Below the pieces are notes generated by a model, which was not told where the DNA came from, did no database searches, and saw nothing but the letters and a program-made list of their open reading frames with translations. The position numbers and the translations under genes were made by a program. A DNA stretch of 64,000 bases, taken from positions 6,191,501-6,255,500 of the forward strand of contig NZ_CP108006.1 in assembly GCF_036127095.1 (NCBI RefSeq), in the 5' to 3' direction. This document shows, one piece after another, positions 26,026-35,031 of this stretch (position 1 is the stretch's first letter; every line of letters begins with the position of its first letter). The stretch comes from Streptomyces sp. NBC_00335 (GTDB lineage Bacteria > Actinomycetota > Actinomycetes > Streptomycetales > Streptomycetaceae).

Positions 26026-26820
26026 ATGAGCGGTGTCATGAAGCGTATGGGGATGATCTTCCGCGCGAAGGCGAACAAGGCCCTGGACCGGGCCGAGGAC
26101 CCGCGCGAGACCCTCGACTACTCGTACCAGAAGCAGCTGGAGCTGCTTCAGAAGGTGCGCCGCGGCGTTGCCGACGTGGCGACCTCCCGCAAGCGGCTGG
26201 AGCTGCAGCTCAACCAGCTCCAGGGCCAGTCCAGCAAGCTGGAGGACCAGGGCCGCAAGGCGCTGGCGCTCGGCCGCGAGGACCTGGCCCGCGAGGCCCT
26301 GTCCCGTCGCGCCTCGCTGCAGCAGCAGGTCAGCGACCTGGAGGTGCAGCACCAGACCCTCCAGGGCGAGGAGGAGAAGCTGACCCTCGCCGCGCAGCGG
26401 CTGCAGGCCAAGGTGGACGCCTTCCGCACGAAGAAGGAGACCATCAAGGCCACGTACACGGCCGCCCAGGCGCAGACGCGGATCGCCGAGTCCTTCTCCG
26501 GCATCTCCGAGGAGATGAGCGACGTCGGCCTCGCCATCCAGCGCGCCGAGGACAAGACGGCGCAGCTCCAGGCCCGCGCCGGCGCGATCGACGAGCTGCT
26601 CGCCTCCGGCGCGCTCGACGACCGCAGCGGCCTCGGCTCCAAGGACGACATCCAGGCCGAGCTCGACCGTCTCTCCGGCGGGACCGACGTGGAGCTGGAG
26701 CTCCAGCGCATGAAGGCCGAGCTGGCGGGCGGCCCCTCCGCCCAGCAGTCGGCCATCGAGGGCGGCACCCCCGGCGCCGGCCAGCAGTCGCAGACCCAGC
26801 ACCGGTTCGACAAGCAGTAG
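26026..26820 (+). CDS. pspA: PspA/IM30 family membrane-stress protein
   Basis: 264 aa. It starts MSGVMKRMGMIFRAKANKALDRAEDP, an amphipathic N-terminal helix that binds stressed membranes, followed by a long coiled coil (about 25-190, rich in Gln/Leu/Glu heptads) and a Gly/Gln-rich disordered tail. PspA/IM30 proteins form ESCRT-III-like scaffolds that maintain the cytoplasmic membrane. The ATG at 26026 was chosen; a second ATG lies at 26038. The next gene, 13 bp downstream, encodes its actinobacterial PspAA partner. It is divergent from the DUF3043 membrane protein. Confidence 0.92.
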   Translation: MSGVMKRMGMIFRAKANKALDRAEDPRETLDYSYQKQLELLQKVRRGVADVATSRKRLELQLNQLQGQSSKLEDQGRKALALGREDLAREALSRRASLQQQVSDLEVQHQTLQGEEEKLTLAAQRLQAKVDAFRTKKETIKATYTAAQAQTRIAESFSGISEEMSDVGLAIQRAEDKTAQLQARAGAIDELLASGALDDRSGLGSKDDIQAELDRLSGGTDVELELQRMKAELAGGPSAQQSAIEGGTPGAGQQSQTQHRFDKQ

Positions 26821-26833
26821 GACGGGGCCCGTC

Positions 26834-27112
26834 ATGATTGTCCGCATCATGGGGGAAGGTCAGGTGGAGCTGGCGGACAGCCACTTCACCGAGCTCAACA
26901 AGCTGGACGACGAACTGCTCGCGGAGATGGAGAGCGGTGACGAGGCGGGCTTCCGGCGCACGCTGGGCGAGCTCCTCGAAGCCGTACGGCGCCTCGGCGA
27001 ACCGCTGCCCGACGAGGCGCTGGAGCCCTCCGAGCTGATCCTGCCCGCCCCCGACGCCTCACTGGACGAGGTGCGGGAGATGCTCAGCGACGACGGGCTG
27101 ATCCCGGGCTGA
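26834..27112 (+). CDS. PspAA-domain protein
   Basis: 92 aa, beginning MIVRIMGEGQVELADSHFTELNKLDDELLAEMESGDEAG. This short alpha/beta protein is the PspAA partner that accompanies PspA in many actinobacteria. It is acidic, with helical segments FRRTLGELLEAVRRLGEPLPDE and DEVREMLSDDG, and lacks signal or membrane segments. It lies 13 bp after pspA and ends 8 bp before a strong terminator, so the two form a compact operon. It probably tunes PspA assembly or links it to other partners; that is inferred from co-occurrence. Confidence 0.82.
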   Translation: MIVRIMGEGQVELADSHFTELNKLDDELLAEMESGDEAGFRRTLGELLEAVRRLGEPLPDEALEPSELILPAPDASLDEVREMLSDDGLIPG

Positions 27113-27120
27113 GACGTGAA

Positions 27121-27154
27121 GGAAGGGCCCACCCCCGTCGGGGTGGGCCCTTCC
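27121..27154 (+). terminator. Terminator of the pspA operon
   Basis: GGAAGGGCCCACCCC (27121-27135) pairs perfectly with GGGGTGGGCCCTTCC (27140-27154) around CGTC, followed by TCCGTTCC. It may also serve the convergent membrane-protein gene. Confidence 0.85.
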
Positions 27155-27193
27155 TCCGTTCCGGCCGCGTCCGTGCTGTCGCTGTCCGTGCCG

Positions 27194-27961
27194 TCAGTGC
27201 TTCTCGCTCTTGGAGACCTTCCGCTCCGGGTCCGGGGTCCCGCCGATGAAGTTCTCGAACCTGCGCCGCGGCGAGGCCCAGCGGCGGTCGTGGTGGAAGG
27301 CGCGCAGCCCCGCCTTGGCGCGGGCCTTCGGGCGGTTGACGTAGAACTTCTTCGCGTACGGGGAACCGGGCCGGGCGAGCCGGATCGCGCCGATCAGCGC
27401 GACGAAGGGGATGACCGTGCCGAAGAACGCGGTGCGCGGTTTGCCCTTCCACAGGGCGATCAGGGCCAGGAAGAAGTTGGTCGCCGTGTTCATGGCGACC
27501 AGCCCGCGGTTGTGCCGTTCGTCCTCGGTGAGGTCGTTGACCCCGAAGGGCAGGAAGCCGCCCAGCACCAGCGCCACGATCGCCGCCGTCAGGACCACGA
27601 TCTCCACGCTCGTGCGCCCCTGCTCGCTCCAGTAGACGTCGTCCAGGTGCAGGATCAGCGCGAACTCGTCCAGCACCAGCCCCGCTCCCAGCCCGAAGAT
27701 CACGGCTGACACGCCCGCCCCGAAGCTGTGCCGGGCGCTGCCGATGGCGCCGAAGCCGCCGATGATCACGAGGATCACACCGGGGACCACGTGGTGGATG
27801 TGCATGCCGCCCGGGGTGACGTTCTTGAAGGGCCCCCGGCCCGCCCGGATCATGCGGGTGATCATGCGGGTGACCAGGAAGGACAGGACGAAGGAGAGCA
27901 GTGCGAGGAGCAGCGGGAGCTTCCCCGGCTCCACGATGTTGCGATACCACCAGTGACCCAT
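27194..27961 (-). CDS. Conserved integral membrane protein with GMHIHHVVPG motif
   Basis: 255 aa with about six membrane helices. Conserved-looking polar motifs sit in or near the membrane: GGMHIHHVVPG (about 51-61), LVLDEFALILHLDDVYW (about 93-109) and EDERHNRG. Histidines and acids placed like this suggest a metal site or an intramembrane enzyme, but I do not recognise a named family. The C-terminal 55 residues are basic and cytoplasmic (KKFYVNRPKARAKAGLRAFHHDRRW). The ATG at 27961 is preceded by GGGAGGTGG. It is convergent with pspA-pspAA and divergent from cobS. Confidence 0.75.
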   Translation of the reverse strand: MGHWWYRNIVEPGKLPLLLALLSFVLSFLVTRMITRMIRAGRGPFKNVTPGGMHIHHVVPGVILVIIGGFGAIGSARHSFGAGVSAVIFGLGAGLVLDEFALILHLDDVYWSEQGRTSVEIVVLTAAIVALVLGGFLPFGVNDLTEDERHNRGLVAMNTATNFFLALIALWKGKPRTAFFGTVIPFVALIGAIRLARPGSPYAKKFYVNRPKARAKAGLRAFHHDRRWASPRRRFENFIGGTPDPERKVSKSEKH

Positions 27962-28031
27962 GCCACCACCTCCCGATTTGGGGCGTTATGGGTAACTTAC
28001 CGGTCCCGTCGAGCGGGTAGCGTTCGCGCCG

Positions 28032-28853
28032 ATGACAGATTCGTACGACGGCTCGCCCCTGACCCCGCCCACGGACCGGGCCTCCCTGCTCGACGGGGTC
28101 CGCTTCGCCTTCGGCACGCTCACCGTGCTGCCCGCGCGCATCACCCGCTGGGACCGCCCCGCCGCCCGCACCGGCATGGCCTGCGCCCCGCTCGCCGGGC
28201 TCGTCGTGGGGCTCCTCGCGGCCGTGCCCGGGGTGCTCCTGCTGCTGGGCGGCGGAGGTCCGCTGCTCGCGGCTGCCGTCACCGTGGCCGTACCGGCGGC
28301 CCTGACCCGCGCCCTGCACCTGGACGGCCTCGCCGACACGGTGGACGGACTGGGCAGCGCCAAGCCGGCCGACGCCGCGCTGCGCATCATGAAGCAGTCC
28401 GACATCGGCCCCTTCGGGGTGGTGGCACTCGTGTTCGTGCTGCTGGTCCAGGTCGCGGCGCTGGCCGACGCGTACGCCGACAGCTGGATCCGGGGGGCGC
28501 TGGCCGCCGTGGTCGCCGCCGTCACCGCCCGGCTCGCCATGACCCTGGCCTCCCGCGACGGGGTCCCCCCGGCCCGCCCCGAGGGGCTGGGCGCGGCGGT
28601 CGCCGGAGTCGTCCCGCTGGGCACCGCCACCCGGGTCGCCGCGCTCACGGTGGTGCTGTCCGGCGCGGCCGCACTGCCGCTGGGCCTGCCGGCGGTCGCG
28701 CAGCACGCGGTCGCGGTCCTGGCCGCCCTGCTGGCCGCGGAGGCCCTGCTCCGCCGCTGCGTGCGCCGCTTCGACGGGGTCACGGGTGACGTGTTCGGAG
28801 CCCTGGCCGAGGTCTCGGCGACGACGGCCCTGGTGGTACTGGCCCTGGGCTGA
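28032..28853 (+). CDS. cobS: Adenosylcobinamide-GDP ribazoletransferase
   Basis: 273 aa polytopic membrane enzyme that joins adenosylcobinamide-GDP to alpha-ribazole, the last step of cobalamin assembly. Motifs: GVRFAFGTLTVLP, the Mg-binding LHLDGLADTVDGLG (about 95-108), RIMKQSDIGPFGVVALV, and a C-terminal FDGVTGDVFGALAEV. The ATG at 28032 lacks a strong SD. No B12 riboswitch precedes it; only 70 bp separate it from the divergent membrane-protein gene. It completes the CobT/CobU/CobS set encoded across the 21.5-28.9 kb part of the window. Confidence 0.92.
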   Translation: MTDSYDGSPLTPPTDRASLLDGVRFAFGTLTVLPARITRWDRPAARTGMACAPLAGLVVGLLAAVPGVLLLLGGGGPLLAAAVTVAVPAALTRALHLDGLADTVDGLGSAKPADAALRIMKQSDIGPFGVVALVFVLLVQVAALADAYADSWIRGALAAVVAAVTARLAMTLASRDGVPPARPEGLGAAVAGVVPLGTATRVAALTVVLSGAAALPLGLPAVAQHAVAVLAALLAAEALLRRCVRRFDGVTGDVFGALAEVSATTALVVLALG

Positions 28854-28915
28854 GGCCTCGCCACCGGCCGGGCCCGCCCCGGACCGCGCCGCGGGGGACG
28901 ACGTAGGGTCAGGGC

Positions 28916-29632
28916 GTGGAAAAGACCCCGAACCAGGCCCCGACGCCCATCCGGGTGCTCCTCGCCGACGACCAGGCCCTGCTGCGCAGCGCGTTCAAGG
29001 TGCTCGTCGACTCCGAGGCCGACATGTACGTCGTCGGGGAGGCCTCCGACGGGGCGCAGGCCTTCGAGCTGGCGCGCACGGAGCGGCCCGACGTCGTGCT
29101 CATGGACATCCGGATGCCCGGCACCGACGGCCTCGCCGCCACCCGGCTGATCAGCGCCGACCCCGAACTGGCCGACGTGCGCGTGGTGATGCTGACGACC
29201 TTCGAGGTGGACGAGTACGTGGCGGCGGCCCTGCGGGCGGGCGCCTCCGGCTTCCTCGGCAAGGGCGCCGAGCCCGAGGAACTGCTCAACGCCATCCGCG
29301 TCGCGGCCGCCGGCGACGCACTGCTCTCCCCGGCCGCCACCAAGGGGCTCATCGCCACCTTCCTCGCGCAGGGCGGCGGCGACGGAACCACCCCCGCGGC
29401 CGGCGCCGCCCACGCGCAGCGCCTCGCCGCGCTGACCGGACGCGAGCGCGAGGTCCTCGTCCTCGTGGCGGCGGGCCTGTCCAACGACGAGATCGCCCGC
29501 CGGCTGGAAGTCAGCCCGCTCACCGTCAAGACCCACGTGAACCGGGCCATGTCCAAGCTCGGCGCCCGGGACAGGGCGCAATTGGTGGTCATCGCCTACG
29601 AATCGGGACTAGTCCGGCCCAGGGTCGAGTAG
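28916..29632 (+). CDS. NarL/LuxR-family response regulator
   Basis: 238 aa. The receiver domain (about 12-130) has the acidic pocket LLADDQ, phosphoacceptor D64 in VVLMDIRMPG, T94/T95 in MLTTFE and K116 in FLGKG. The LuxR helix-turn-helix (about 175-235) has LTGREREVLVLVAAGLSNDE, LEVSPLTVKTHVNRAMSKL. It binds DNA once phosphorylated by a HisKA_3 kinase. No kinase gene is adjacent; the kinase at 17508-18731 is the only candidate here. GTG start at 28916, 62 bp after cobS. The downstream RND transporter gene could be a target. Confidence 0.9.
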   Translation: MEKTPNQAPTPIRVLLADDQALLRSAFKVLVDSEADMYVVGEASDGAQAFELARTERPDVVLMDIRMPGTDGLAATRLISADPELADVRVVMLTTFEVDEYVAAALRAGASGFLGKGAEPEELLNAIRVAAAGDALLSPAATKGLIATFLAQGGGDGTTPAAGAAHAQRLAALTGREREVLVLVAAGLSNDEIARRLEVSPLTVKTHVNRAMSKLGARDRAQLVVIAYESGLVRPRVE

Positions 29633-29842
29633 GCCGGCGCGGCTCGGAGCGGTTCTGCGCGGTTCGGGAGTAGTCCCGCCTACTGCGGACGCGGTATGCC
29701 CCGGATAAGGACGGGACCTGGGGGCGACGTCGGCGTGCCCGTGCGCGGGAGAGGCTGAGGGGCCCCGCGCGTGCCCGAAGGCACGGCCGTCCGTCATGCC
29801 TCGTCGACGTCACCGCGTCCCTGCAGAGAGATCCCCATACCC

Positions 29843-32800
29843 ATGTTCCGGCTGTCCCGCTTCAGCCTCGCCCAGAGGGCGCTGATCGGCCTCGTGTCGC
29901 TCGTCGCGCTCCTCTTCGGCGCCATTGCCATCCCGCAGCTCAAGCAGCAGCTGCTGCCCTCCATCGACCTGCCGATGGTGACCGTGCTCGCGCCGTACCA
30001 GGGCGCCTCGCCCGACGTGGTGGAGAAGCAGGTCGTCGAACCGATCGAGGCCCTGCTCAAGGGCGTCGACGGCATCACCGGCATCACCTCCACCGCCAGC
30101 GAGGGCAACGCCCTCATCATGGCGACCTTCGACTACGGCGACGAGGGCACCAAGCAGCTCGTCGCCGATGTCCAGCAGGCCGTCAACCGGGCCCGCGTAC
30201 GGCTGCCCGCCGAGGTCGACCCGCAGGTGATCGCCGGTTCCACCGACGACATCCCGACGGTGGTCCTCGCCGTGACCTCCGACAAGGACCAGCAGGCGCT
30301 TGCCGACCAGCTGACCAAGTCCGTCGTCCCCGCGCTGGAGGACATCGCGGGCGTCGGCCAGGTCACCGTCGACGGGGTCCGGGACCTCCAGGTCACCGTC
30401 ACCCCCGACAACGCCAAGCTCGCCGCCGCCGGCCTCGACGGCGCGGCCCTGGCCCAGGGCCTCCAGGCGGGCGGCGCCACGATCCCCGCCGGCTCCTTCG
30501 ACGAGGCGGGCAAGAACCGCACCGTGCGCGTCGGTTCGGGCTACACCTCGCTCGCCCAGCTGGAGGACCTGCGCCTCACCGCCGGACCGGGCAAGCCGGC
30601 CGTCCGCCTCGGCGACGTGGCGAGCGTGAAGCAGGAGCCGGCGAAGGCCGACTCCCTCACCCGCACCAACGGCAAGCCCAGCCTCGCCCTGGTCCTCACC
30701 ATGGACAAGGACGGCAGCGCCGTCGCCATCTCGGACGCGGTCAAGGACAAGCTGCCCGAGCTCCGCACCACCCTCGGCTCCGGCGCCGACCTGGCCGTGG
30801 TCAGCGACCAGGGCCCGGCCGTCGCCAAGTCCATCTCGGGCCTGACCACCGAGGGCCTGCTCGGCCTGGTCTTCGCGGTCGTCGTGATCCTGGTCTTCCT
30901 CGGCTCGCTGCGCTCGACGCTGGTCACCGCGGTCTCCATCCCGCTGTCCGTCGTCCTCGCGCTGATCGTGCTGTGGACCCGCGACCTCTCCCTCAACATG
31001 CTGACGCTGGGCGCGCTCACCATCGCCATCGGCCGGGTCGTCGACGACTCGATCGTGGTCCTGGAGAACATCAAGCGCCACCTCGGCTACGGCGAGGAAC
31101 GACAGAGCGCGATCATCACCGCGGTCAAGGAGGTGGCCGGCGCGGTCACCTCCTCCACGCTCACCACCGTCGCCGTCTTCCTGCCGATCGCCTTCGTCGG
31201 CGGCATGGTCGGCCAGTTCTTCGGCCCGTTCTCCATCACCGTCACCGCGGCCCTGCTGGCCTCGCTGCTCGTCTCCCTGACGGTCGTGCCGGTGCTCTCG
31301 TACTGGTTCCTGCGCGCGCCGAAGGGCGTCAGCGAGGGGGACGCCGCGAGCATCGAGAAGGCCCGCCGCGAGGCCGAGGAGAAGGAGTCCCGCAGCAAGC
31401 TCCAGCAGTTCTACGTACGGGCGCTGGGCCTGGTCACCCGCCGCCGGGTCGCCACCCTGGTGGTCGCCGTCGTGGTGTTCATCGCGACGCTGGGCATGAC
31501 CCCGCTGCTCAAGACGAACTTCTTCGACCAGGGCGAGCAGGAAGTCCTGAGCATCAAGCAGCAGTTGCCGCCCGGCACCTCGCTGGCCGCCGCGGACGAG
31601 GCGAGCCGCAAGGTCGAGAAGGTTCTGGACGGGACCGACGGGGTCAAGGACTACCAGGTCACCGTCGGCTCCTCCGGCTTCATGGCCGCCTTCGGTGGCG
31701 GTACGGGCTCCAACCAGGCCTCCTACCAGGTCACCCTGGAGAACTCGGGCAAGACCGAGGCGGCCAAGAAGCACATCGAGACCGCCCTCAAGGGGCTGAG
31801 CGGCATCGGCGAGACCACCATCGCCGCCGGCGACGGCTTCGGCAGCCAGAACCTCAGCGTCGTCGTCAAGGCCGGTGACGGGGCCGTCCTGGCCCAGGCC
31901 GCCGAGCAGGTCCGCGCCGAGGTCGCGAAGATCGAGGACGTCACCGACGTCCAGAGCGACCTGTCCCAGTCCGTGCCCCGGATCTCGGTCACCGCCACCC
32001 CCAAGGCCGCGGAGTTCGGCCTGAACCAGGCCGCCCTCGGCGCCATCGTCGGCCAGGCCGTACGCGGCAACCCGGCGGGCAAGGCGGTACTGGACGACAC
32101 CGAGCGGGACATCGTCATCAGGTCCGCGCAGCCGGCCACCACCCTGGCCGAGCTGCAGGCGCTGCCCGTCGGCCCCGTGAAGCTCGGCGACATCGCCGAG
32201 GTCAAGGAGGTCCCCGGCCCCGTCGCGATGACCCGGATCGACGGCGCCCGCGCCGCGACCATCAGCGCGAAGCCGGTCGGCGACAACACCGGCGCCGTCA
32301 GCTCCACCCTGCAGTCGAAGATCAAGGCCCTGGACCTGCCCGCGGGCGCCACGGCCACCATCGGCGGCGTCGGACAGGACCAGAGCGAGGCCTTCGGCCA
32401 GCTGGGCCTGGCCATGCTCGCGGCCATCGCGATCGTGTTCATGCTGCTGGTCGCGACCTTCCGCTCGCTGGTGCAGCCGCTGATCCTGCTGGTCTCCATC
32501 CCGTTCGCGGCGACCGGCGCGCTCGGCCTGCTCCTGGTCACCGGCACCCCGCTCGGCGTCCCGGCGCTGATCGGCATGCTGATGCTCATCGGCATCGTCG
32601 TGACCAACGCGATCGTCCTGATCGACCTGGTCAACCAGTACCGGGCCCAGGGCTACGGAGTGATCGAGGCGGTCGTCGAGGGCGGCCGCCACCGTCTGCG
32701 CCCGATCCTGATGACGGCACTGGCGACGATCTTCGCGCTGCTCCCGATGGCGCTGGGCGTCACCGGCGAGGGCGGCTTCATCTCGCAGCCGCTGGCGGTG

Positions 32801-32974
32801 GTCGTCATCGGCGGCCTGATCAGCTCCACCCTGCTGACCCTGCTCCTGGTGCCGACCCTCTACACGATGCTGGAGCTCCGCAAGGAGCGCCGCAGCGCGA
32901 AGAAGACGGCCCGCCTGACCGTGGTCCCGGCCCCGGCCGCCCCGGCGGAGGACGAGAGCCCCGTCAAGGTCTGA
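29843..32974 (+). CDS. RND-superfamily (AcrB/MMPL-like HAE1) efflux transporter
   Basis: 1043 aa, close to the usual AcrB-type length. N-terminal helix SLAQRALIGLVSLVALLFGAIAIPQL. The first periplasmic-type loop begins LPSIDLPMVTVLAPYQGASPDVVEKQVVEPIE. Helices 2-6 around 330-490 hold the proton-relay segment TLGALTIAIGRVVDDSIVVLENI. The second loop spans about 525-830. The closing helices (about 845-1000) contain LIGMLMLIGIVVTNAIVLIDLVNQYR. It exports small hydrophobic compounds or lipids by proton exchange. No membrane-fusion or outer-membrane partner is encoded, as usual in Gram-positives. ATG 29843 was chosen (MFRLSRFSLAQ). The terminator at 32999-33036 ends it. Confidence 0.9.
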   Translation: MFRLSRFSLAQRALIGLVSLVALLFGAIAIPQLKQQLLPSIDLPMVTVLAPYQGASPDVVEKQVVEPIEALLKGVDGITGITSTASEGNALIMATFDYGDEGTKQLVADVQQAVNRARVRLPAEVDPQVIAGSTDDIPTVVLAVTSDKDQQALADQLTKSVVPALEDIAGVGQVTVDGVRDLQVTVTPDNAKLAAAGLDGAALAQGLQAGGATIPAGSFDEAGKNRTVRVGSGYTSLAQLEDLRLTAGPGKPAVRLGDVASVKQEPAKADSLTRTNGKPSLALVLTMDKDGSAVAISDAVKDKLPELRTTLGSGADLAVVSDQGPAVAKSISGLTTEGLLGLVFAVVVILVFLGSLRSTLVTAVSIPLSVVLALIVLWTRDLSLNMLTLGALTIAIGRVVDDSIVVLENIKRHLGYGEERQSAIITAVKEVAGAVTSSTLTTVAVFLPIAFVGGMVGQFFGPFSITVTAALLASLLVSLTVVPVLSYWFLRAPKGVSEGDAASIEKARREAEEKESRSKLQQFYVRALGLVTRRRVATLVVAVVVFIATLGMTPLLKTNFFDQGEQEVLSIKQQLPPGTSLAAADEASRKVEKVLDGTDGVKDYQVTVGSSGFMAAFGGGTGSNQASYQVTLENSGKTEAAKKHIETALKGLSGIGETTIAAGDGFGSQNLSVVVKAGDGAVLAQAAEQVRAEVAKIEDVTDVQSDLSQSVPRISVTATPKAAEFGLNQAALGAIVGQAVRGNPAGKAVLDDTERDIVIRSAQPATTLAELQALPVGPVKLGDIAEVKEVPGPVAMTRIDGARAATISAKPVGDNTGAVSSTLQSKIKALDLPAGATATIGGVGQDQSEAFGQLGLAMLAAIAIVFMLLVATFRSLVQPLILLVSIPFAATGALGLLLVTGTPLGVPALIGMLMLIGIVVTNAIVLIDLVNQYRAQGYGVIEAVVEGGRHRLRPILMTALATIFALLPMALGVTGEGGFISQPLAVVVIGGLISSTLLTLLLVPTLYTMLELRKERRSAKKTARLTVVPAPAAPAEDESPVKV

Positions 32975-32998
32975 CGGACGACGCAGGACCCGTACAGG

Positions 32999-33036
32999 CC
33001 GAAGGGCCGCCCCTCGCAGGAGGGGCGGCCCTTCGG
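32999..33036. terminator. Bidirectional terminator between RND transporter and nadA
   Basis: CCGAAGGGCCGCCCCT pairs perfectly (16 bp) with AGGGGCGGCCCTTCGG around CGCAGG. Convergent genes lie on both sides (stops at 32974 and 33055). Confidence 0.85.
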
Positions 33037-33054
33037 GCGTTGCGGCAAGGTCCG

Positions 33055-34248
33055 CTACGGAAGCGCGAGCATCCGCTCCAGGGCGAGCTTGGCGAAGTCC
33101 GCGGTCTCCTTGTCGACCTGGATCCGGTTGACGAGGTTGCCCTCGGCCAGGGACTCCAGGGTCCACACCAGGTGGGGGAGGTCGATGCGGTTCATGGTCG
33201 AGCAGAAGCAGACCGTCTTGTCGAGGAAGACGACCTCCTTGTCCTCCGCGGCGAAACGGTTCGCCAGACGCTGGACCAGGTTCAGCTCGGTGCCGATGGC
33301 CCACTTGGAGCCGGCCGGGGCCGCCTCCAGCGCCTTGATGATGTACTCGGTGGAGCCGACGTAGTCCGCGGCCGCCACGACCTCGTGCTTGCACTCGGGG
33401 TGGACCAGCACGTTCACGCCGGGGATGCGGGCGCGCACGTCGTTGACCGAGTCGACCGAGAACCGGCCGTGCACCGAGCAGTGACCGCGCCACAGGATCA
33501 TCTTGGCGTTCCGCAGCTGCTCGACGGTCAGGCCGCCGTTCGGCTTGTGCGGGTTGTACAGCACGCAGTCGTCGAGGGTCATGCCCATGTCGCGGACGGC
33601 GGTGTTGCGGCCCAGGTGCTGGTCCGGCAGGAAGAGCACCTTCTCGCCCTGCTCGAACGCCCACTCCAGGGCCTTCTTGGCGTTGGACGACGTACAGATC
33701 GTGCCGCCGTGCTTGCCGGTGAAGGCCTTGATGTCGGCCGAGGAGTTCATGTACGAGACGGGGACCGTGGCTCCGGCGATGCCGGCCTCGGTCAGCACGT
33801 CCCAGCACTCGGCGACCTGCTCGGCGGTGGCCATGTCGGCCATCGAGCAGCCCGCGGCCAGGTCCGGCAGGACCACCTTCTGGTCGTCCGAGGTGAGGAT
33901 GTCCGCGGACTCGGCCATGAAGTGGACGCCGCAGAAGACGATGTACTCGGCCTCCGGCCTGGCGGCCGCGTCCTTGGCGAGCTTGAAGGAGTCACCGGTG
34001 ACGTCGGCGAACTCGATGACCTCGTCACGCTGGTAGTGGTGGCCGAGGATGAAGACCTTGTCCCCGAGCTTCTCCTTGGCGGCACGGGCGCGCGCCACGA
34101 GGTCCGGGTCCGACGGCGAGGGCAGGTCGCCGGGGCACTCCACCCCGCGCTCGCTCTTGGGGTCGGCCTCACGGCCGAGCAGCAGCAAGGCAAGGGGCGT
34201 CGGCTGGACGTCCAAAGGCTGGTTGTCCAAAGGCTGGGCGGTGGTCAC
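33055..34248 (-). CDS. nadA: Quinolinate synthase
   Basis: 397 aa [4Fe-4S] enzyme that condenses iminoaspartate with dihydroxyacetone phosphate to quinolinate for NAD synthesis. Motifs: ILGHHYQRDEVIEFAD, FCGVHFMAESADIL (first cluster cysteine), LPDLAAGCSMADM, PDQHLGRNTA, WRGHCSVHGRF, HPECKHEVV and KTVCFCSTMNRIDL (later cluster cysteines). The GTG at 34248 was chosen: GAAAGG lies 9 nt upstream and the next codons (TTAQ) fit relatives; another GTG at 34257 is possible. nadB/nadC are not in the window. It is divergent from a HesB-type Fe-S carrier gene, with a palindrome in the shared promoter region. Confidence 0.94.
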   Translation of the reverse strand: MTTAQPLDNQPLDVQPTPLALLLLGREADPKSERGVECPGDLPSPSDPDLVARARAAKEKLGDKVFILGHHYQRDEVIEFADVTGDSFKLAKDAAARPEAEYIVFCGVHFMAESADILTSDDQKVVLPDLAAGCSMADMATAEQVAECWDVLTEAGIAGATVPVSYMNSSADIKAFTGKHGGTICTSSNAKKALEWAFEQGEKVLFLPDQHLGRNTAVRDMGMTLDDCVLYNPHKPNGGLTVEQLRNAKMILWRGHCSVHGRFSVDSVNDVRARIPGVNVLVHPECKHEVVAAADYVGSTEYIIKALEAAPAGSKWAIGTELNLVQRLANRFAAEDKEVVFLDKTVCFCSTMNRIDLPHLVWTLESLAEGNLVNRIQVDKETADFAKLALERMLALP

Positions 34249-34575
34249 GACACGCACCCTTTCTGTTCTGCGACAAGGGACTTCTGAAGCCACTCTGAAG
34301 CCTTCGCTTCGACTTCTCGTCTATTTGACGTTATCTATCATAACTGCTTCACGTCACTTTGACGATGCCGATAGTGTCGATGTGACGAATTCGCCCGCCC
34401 GCCGCGGGCGCCTCGCGGGGACCCACCACCGCGCGGCGGTGTGCGAGCATGGAATTTCTGAAACACGCGTCGGGTCCCGGAATGAATCCGCGGTCCCGCT
34501 CGTTGCCACCGACGGCAAGAGTCCGACGTTTCCCCGCCTTGGGTGGGGAGCCGCCCACTTCGGGAGTGAATGCAG
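34249..34575. promoter_or_regulatory. Divergent nadA / Fe-S carrier promoter region with palindrome 34330-34344
   Basis: 327 bp, AT-rich for this genome around 34300-34380. It holds GTTAT-CTATC-ATAAC (34330-34344), a 15-bp dyad with 5-bp arms close to the likely nadA promoter, and TTGACG hexamers on the plus strand at 34325 and 34360. The dyad could be an operator for a NAD-pathway regulator; no regulator gene is nearby. No gene is supported here. Confidence 0.4.
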
Positions 34576-34932
34576 ATGTCCGTACAGGACGAAAAGACCA
34601 CCGTGAGCGACGGCATCCTCCTGTCCGACGCCGCCGCCGAAAAGGTCAGGACCCTGCTGGAGCAGGAAGGCCGCGATGACCTGGCGCTGCGCGTCGCCGT
34701 CCAGCCCGGCGGCTGCTCCGGCCTGCGCTACCAGCTCTTCTTCGACGAGCGCTCCCTCGACGGCGACGTCGTGAAGGACTTCGACGGTGTGAAGGTCGTC
34801 ACGGACCGGATGAGCTCTCCGTACCTGCACGGCGCGTCGATCGACTTCGTCGACACCATCGAGAAGCAGGGCTTCACGATCGACAACCCGAACGCCACGG
34901 GCTCCTGCGCCTGCGGCGACTCGTTCAACTAA
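34576..34932 (+). CDS. HesB/IscA/ErpA-type iron-sulfur cluster carrier
   Basis: 118 aa, the exact size expected for this A-type carrier. The three conserved cysteines are in GGCSGLRYQLFF (about 48-59) and the C-terminal GSCACGDSF. It delivers [4Fe-4S] or [2Fe-2S] clusters to apo-enzymes; the divergent nadA product is one such client. Of two ATGs (34570, 34576) the second is 10 nt from GGAG and gives MSVQDEKTTVSD. It ends 45 bp before a strong terminator. The equivalent gene is also near adenosine kinase and cytochrome oxidase genes in mycobacteria. Confidence 0.92.
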   Translation: MSVQDEKTTVSDGILLSDAAAEKVRTLLEQEGRDDLALRVAVQPGGCSGLRYQLFFDERSLDGDVVKDFDGVKVVTDRMSSPYLHGASIDFVDTIEKQGFTIDNPNATGSCACGDSFN

Positions 34933-34977
34933 GCCCCGCAGGGCCTCACGGCCCGGCTGAGCTCGCAGAGCAGACGA

Positions 34978-35015
34978 GAGGGGCCCGCCCGCGGACATCC
35001 GCGGACGGGCCCCTC
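34978..35015. terminator. Bidirectional terminator
   Basis: 18-bp stem (34978-34995 with 34998-35015) with one G-U-type mismatch and a 2-nt apex, between the Fe-S carrier gene and the convergent anchored protein gene. Confidence 0.8.
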
Positions 35016-35031
35016 GCGCGCGTCCCGGCGG

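Noticed and set aside
27962..28031. Possible cobalamin riboswitch before cobS
   Set aside because: Only 70 bp available and no B12-box.
29810..33808. 1332-codon open frame on the minus strand opposite the RND transporter and nadA
   Set aside because: Composition is Gly/Arg/Asp-repetitive, and it runs antisense to two well-recognised genes; a high-GC shadow.
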